From contig DATKBV010000169.1 of assembly GCA_035513655.1 (NCBI GenBank), positions 1 through 15,700 on the forward strand: 15,700 nucleotides of DNA, read 5' to 3'. Each line of letters starts with the position of its first letter. Positions within the stretch are counted from its first letter, which is position 1. Below are positions 13,463-15,700 of this stretch, in pieces. The stretch is from GCA-2726245 sp035513655 (GTDB lineage: Bacteria; Planctomycetota; Planctomycetia; Pirellulales; Pirellulaceae). The position numbers were made by a program, and so were the translations under genes. The notes under the pieces were generated by a model. The model had not been told where the DNA came from. It saw only the letters and a list, made by a program, of their open reading frames with translations, and made no database searches.

Positions 13463-14299
13463 CTACAGGCCGTAAACTTTGGCGAGGTGCTTGTCCGCAT
13501 CGTATGGTTCGAGCAGCCCGTCGCCGATCATCTGAGCGTTCATGCGAGCCTCGGAAAAATCACCAGGCTCACGGATGTTTGCCGCCCATTCTCCGAATGA
13601 GAAATTCCCGTCGCTTCCGATCGTACCACTCCAACCGAACGAGCTGACAACCGACGTACCCGCGTCTGTGTGACACTGGGCGCAAGACTGGGTCGGTAGT
13701 TTTGTCGCGGCGAATCGATCGTTCTCGGGGCGGCAGATTGTGGACTTCCACCCGCCCTTGACTTTCTCGCGAAGGCGAAACTCAAACGGCTCGATCACGT
13801 CTCCCTTGGCTCGACAAAGAATACCGCCAAACAACGTGCCGTTAGGGTAGGTCACTTCCGTCCCTTGAAAGACCATCGGCACGATGTTGCCATCCACTTT
13901 GGGCAATGAAATGAACTTCACCTCCCGGACGTCCGGCTCGGCCGCGACGCCTCCGGCATTCTGCCATTGCGTGTCCGTGATCTCCTTTGCCAGGTGTTGA
14001 AACGCCGTCCCGCCAACCCGGCGAATCTGAGTCGTTGTGGTCCGACGGCCTCGGCCGCGCTTGCTGTAATCGGTGTACGTGTAGCGGTACGGATAAGTGT
14101 AGCCGTATTCGCGTTGCCAGAACCGCTTGGACGTGTAGAAGTAGGTCTGTGACTCGTCCTCGATCCTGGCGGCAAGACGTGCATCCGCCAGCGGCGGCAC
14201 AAGCTCACGCAATTTGGCTTCTTCGGCGGCAGGCAAAAACCTCTCCGCGTTTGCCGCCGAGACACTCAATGTAAGCGCGATAAACAATACAAATCTCAT
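13463..14299 (-). CDS. Secreted protein with a c-type heme motif (CxxCH)
   Basis: A 278-residue protein with an excellent ribosome site (GGAGG, 7 bases before ATG). Residues 1-18 are a signal peptide (MRFVLFIALTLSVSAANA), so it acts outside the cytoplasm, where c-type heme is attached. The only heme-binding motif is C206-A-Q-C209-H210, late in the chain. C162 and C189 are two further cysteines that could form a disulfide. A tyrosine-rich stretch (YGYTYPYRYTYTDY, 65-78) precedes a basic KRGRGRR loop. Similar single-CxxCH secreted proteins are frequent and uncharacterised in planctomycetes (recall). A role as electron carrier or heme sensor is inference. A hairpin follows the stop. Confidence 0.75.
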   Translation of the reverse strand: MRFVLFIALTLSVSAANAERFLPAAEEAKLRELVPPLADARLAARIEDESQTYFYTSKRFWQREYGYTYPYRYTYTDYSKRGRGRRTTTTQIRRVGGTAFQHLAKEITDTQWQNAGGVAAEPDVREVKFISLPKVDGNIVPMVFQGTEVTYPNGTLFGGILCRAKGDVIEPFEFRLREKVKGGWKSTICRPENDRFAATKLPTQSCAQCHTDAGTSVVSSFGWSGTIGSDGNFSFGEWAANIREPGDFSEARMNAQMIGDGLLEPYDADKHLAKVYGL

Positions 14300-14585
14300 C
14301 GTGACTCCTCCGTGATGTAGGGTGGGAACTGTGGTGTGGGAAATAATCGGGTGGGCAACAAGATGTCGGTGGGAATTAGTGGGGTGGGCTCCGTGTTGCG
14401 GCGCAGCAGGAGAATGGCGATGGTCGGTTGCGATCCCGCCGACTCGCGGCGCGGTGGTCAGTCTAGCACGGCTGACACACGTCTGGGGAGTAAATCACCT
14501 TTTCTTGATCGAAGCGGAAAAACCTCTACGTGCTGACACGGTTCTGATCGACTTTGCCCCTCGGCCGGAGGGCGAGTCCTAGTTA
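14300..14585. other. Intergenic region with clustered GGTGGG motifs
   Basis: Starts at the ribosome site of the minus-strand CxxCH gene. Between 14318 and 14390 it holds four copies of GGTGGG and a related GTGTGGG; GTAGGGTGGG and GGGTGGGCT are shared with the termini of the palindromic element at 13175-13264. This suggests a decayed or nested copy of that element. No gene is supported here; a frame ending TVLIDFAPRPEGES has no start signal or recognised domain. Confidence 0.4.
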
Positions 14586-14639
14586 GTGTCTGTCCGAAAA
14601 TGCAGCGGGCGTGCTGGGGCAAGTGTTTTTGATAAAAAA

Positions 14640-14724
14640 GCTCCTCGAAGATAGAACTCGTTTCTTGCTTGGCGCGTAGTAAACGCTGCAAAAAGTACCA
14701 AACAAACGGTCATCTTCGAGGAGC
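14640..14724 (+). promoter_or_regulatory. 13-bp inverted repeat enclosing the transposase ribosome site
   Basis: GCTCCTCGAAGAT (14640-14652) is the exact reverse complement of ATCTTCGAGGAGC (14712-14724). The right arm contains GAGGAG, the Shine-Dalgarno site of the transposase ATG at 14731. In a transcript entering from outside, the left arm would pair with it and hide the site. Confidence 0.6.
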
Positions 14725-14730
14725 GAATGG

Positions 14731-15700
14731 ATGCGAAAACCTCATTCCAATCAAACACGATTCGATTGCCACGCCGTCAATGAAGTCCAACTCAATCTCA
14801 ATTGCCGCGACGAAATCATTCCCGTCTTGCGAAGCCTGCAACACATCTACGGCACACCCACCCTCCGACAAGAGATTCTGAAGTTAGTCGCGCTGGATGT
14901 CAATCACGACTCACGCCACGATCGCGGACGCGAAGGGTTGGATTACTGGCAAGTGCTCGTGCTGGCCGGGGTCCGATTGGGGTGCAATCTCGATTACGAC
15001 AAACTCCAGGACTTGGCCGAACAACATCGAGCCCTGCGGCACATCATGGGCATCGGCGATTGGGAATCACAAGTTGACTTCTCGTGGCGACGCATTCGCG
15101 ACAACGTCTGCTTGCTCCAACCAGCCACGATCGAAAAGATCAGCCATGCCCTCGTTGCCGAAGGACATCAACTCGCGCCCGACGCCGCCAAGCGAATTCG
15201 CGTCGACTCCTTCGTGATGGAAACCGACATTCATTATCCGACGGAAAGCTCGCTGATCGACGATGGCGTGCGGAAGATTATCGAACTGTCGGTCGACTTG
15301 GCCGACAAATTGAACTTGGCTGGTTGGCGTCAGCACCAACACTTGCGCAAGTCCGTCGCTCAGATCACTCGCGAGATTGGCCGCATCGCCGCGCGCAAAG
15401 GTGCCAACTACAAGCAGCGAATGGAAAAGCAATATCGCCAGTTGCTCAAGCAAACCGGGCGGATCGTGCGACGAGCCCAAGACCTCTGCGAACAAGCTCT
15501 GTTGCTACCTGCAGCGGACGTGGACGTGGCGGTGCAAACGAGTTCCATCAAGCATTATTTGGGTTTGACGCAACAAGTCTGCGACACGGCTCGGCGACGC
15601 GTACTGTGTGGAGAAACGGTTCCCAACGAAGACAAATTGTTCAGCATCTTCGAACCGCACACGCAACTTTACAAACGCGGCAAAGCTGGCGAGCCGGTGC
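14731..15700 (+). CDS. ISNCY-family transposase, N-terminal part
   Basis: Open for 323 codons to the window edge, so the C-terminus is missing. The ATG at 14731 has GAGGAG about 7 bases upstream; the ATG at 14727 is out of frame and stops after 18 codons. The product begins MRKPHSNQTRFD. It shows a helical DNA-binding region (PTLRQEILKLVALDV, GLDYWQVLVLAGVRLGCN), then RIRVDSFVMETDIHYPTESS, with the DxxxxETDIHYPTxxxL signature that carries the first catalytic aspartate of this DDE group, and DDGVRKIIELSVDLADKL. This arrangement is what I recall from ISNCY transposases. No frameshift is visible in the part present. Confidence 0.8.
   Translation, partial: MRKPHSNQTRFDCHAVNEVQLNLNCRDEIIPVLRSLQHIYGTPTLRQEILKLVALDVNHDSRHDRGREGLDYWQVLVLAGVRLGCNLDYDKLQDLAEQHRALRHIMGIGDWESQVDFSWRRIRDNVCLLQPATIEKISHALVAEGHQLAPDAAKRIRVDSFVMETDIHYPTESSLIDDGVRKIIELSVDLADKLNLAGWRQHQHLRKSVAQITREIGRIAARKGANYKQRMEKQYRQLLKQTGRIVRRAQDLCEQALLLPAADVDVAVQTSSIKHYLGLTQQVCDTARRRVLCGETVPNEDKLFSIFEPHTQLYKRGKAGEPV

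Larger units (their letters stand above)
14586..15700 (+). mobile_element. Insertion sequence, ISNCY-type, left end (truncated by window)
   Basis: Contains an ISNCY-type transposase gene open to the right edge and its non-coding left end. The left boundary is estimated near GTGTCTGTCCGAAAATGC, where the sequence changes character; the exact terminal repeat cannot be confirmed because the right end is outside the window. Confidence 0.6.

Noticed and set aside
14897..15495. Other reading frames at the right end (plus 14897-15217, minus 15067-15495)
   Set aside because: The transposase frame from 14731 is open through the whole stretch and has the family motifs.

Overview
The window looks like an accessory region of a Planctomycetes chromosome. 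The inference rests on moderately high GC, small membrane proteins of the 'NPYE' type, remnants of a HTH gene I associate with planctomycete recombinase neighbourhoods, a secreted CxxCH protein typical of the group, and short GGGTGGGCT/AGCCCACCC palindromic repeats. No ribosomal or other marker gene confirms the taxon.

Left part (1-3222): the tail of a cupin protein, an ABM-fold (heme monooxygenase-like) protein, three small membrane or hypothetical proteins with wide gaps, a clear rho-independent terminator, a 64-aa CxxC protein and, on the minus strand, a complete SRAP/YedK-type abasic-site-binding protein.

Defence and mobile mosaic (3223-5799): an EVE-HNH protein that looks like a modification-dependent restriction endonuclease and a 198-aa-class conserved protein of unknown function. 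Both are bracketed by four fragments of one HTH gene family. Two of these are an N-terminal and a C-terminal half lying on either side of the unknown gene, as if that gene had landed inside the HTH gene. About 550 bp of degraded sequence follows.

CRISPR locus (5800-11485), all on the plus strand: a 1472-aa type V effector that I assign to the Cas12b (V-B) family, much larger than characterised Cas12b proteins; then a promoter-like site and a strong tracrRNA candidate with an anti-repeat; then a leader stretch and an array of 13 identical 36-bp repeats with 12 spacers. No cas1, cas2 or cas4 is in the window. Just after the array lies the 3' half of a tRNA on the minus strand, a plausible scar of a tRNA-targeting integration event.

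Right part (11600-15700): a secreted alpha/beta hydrolase, the C-terminal remnant of what looks like an AAA/primase-type plasmid or phage protein, a 90-bp MITE-like repeat, a secreted CxxCH protein with its own terminator hairpin, and the left end of an ISNCY-type insertion sequence. The transposase of that element runs off the window, and its ribosome binding site lies in one arm of a 13-bp inverted repeat.

The most notable system is the compact locus of large Cas12b-like effector, tracrRNA and array without adaptation genes, followed by the module-swapping pattern around the restriction-type genes upstream.
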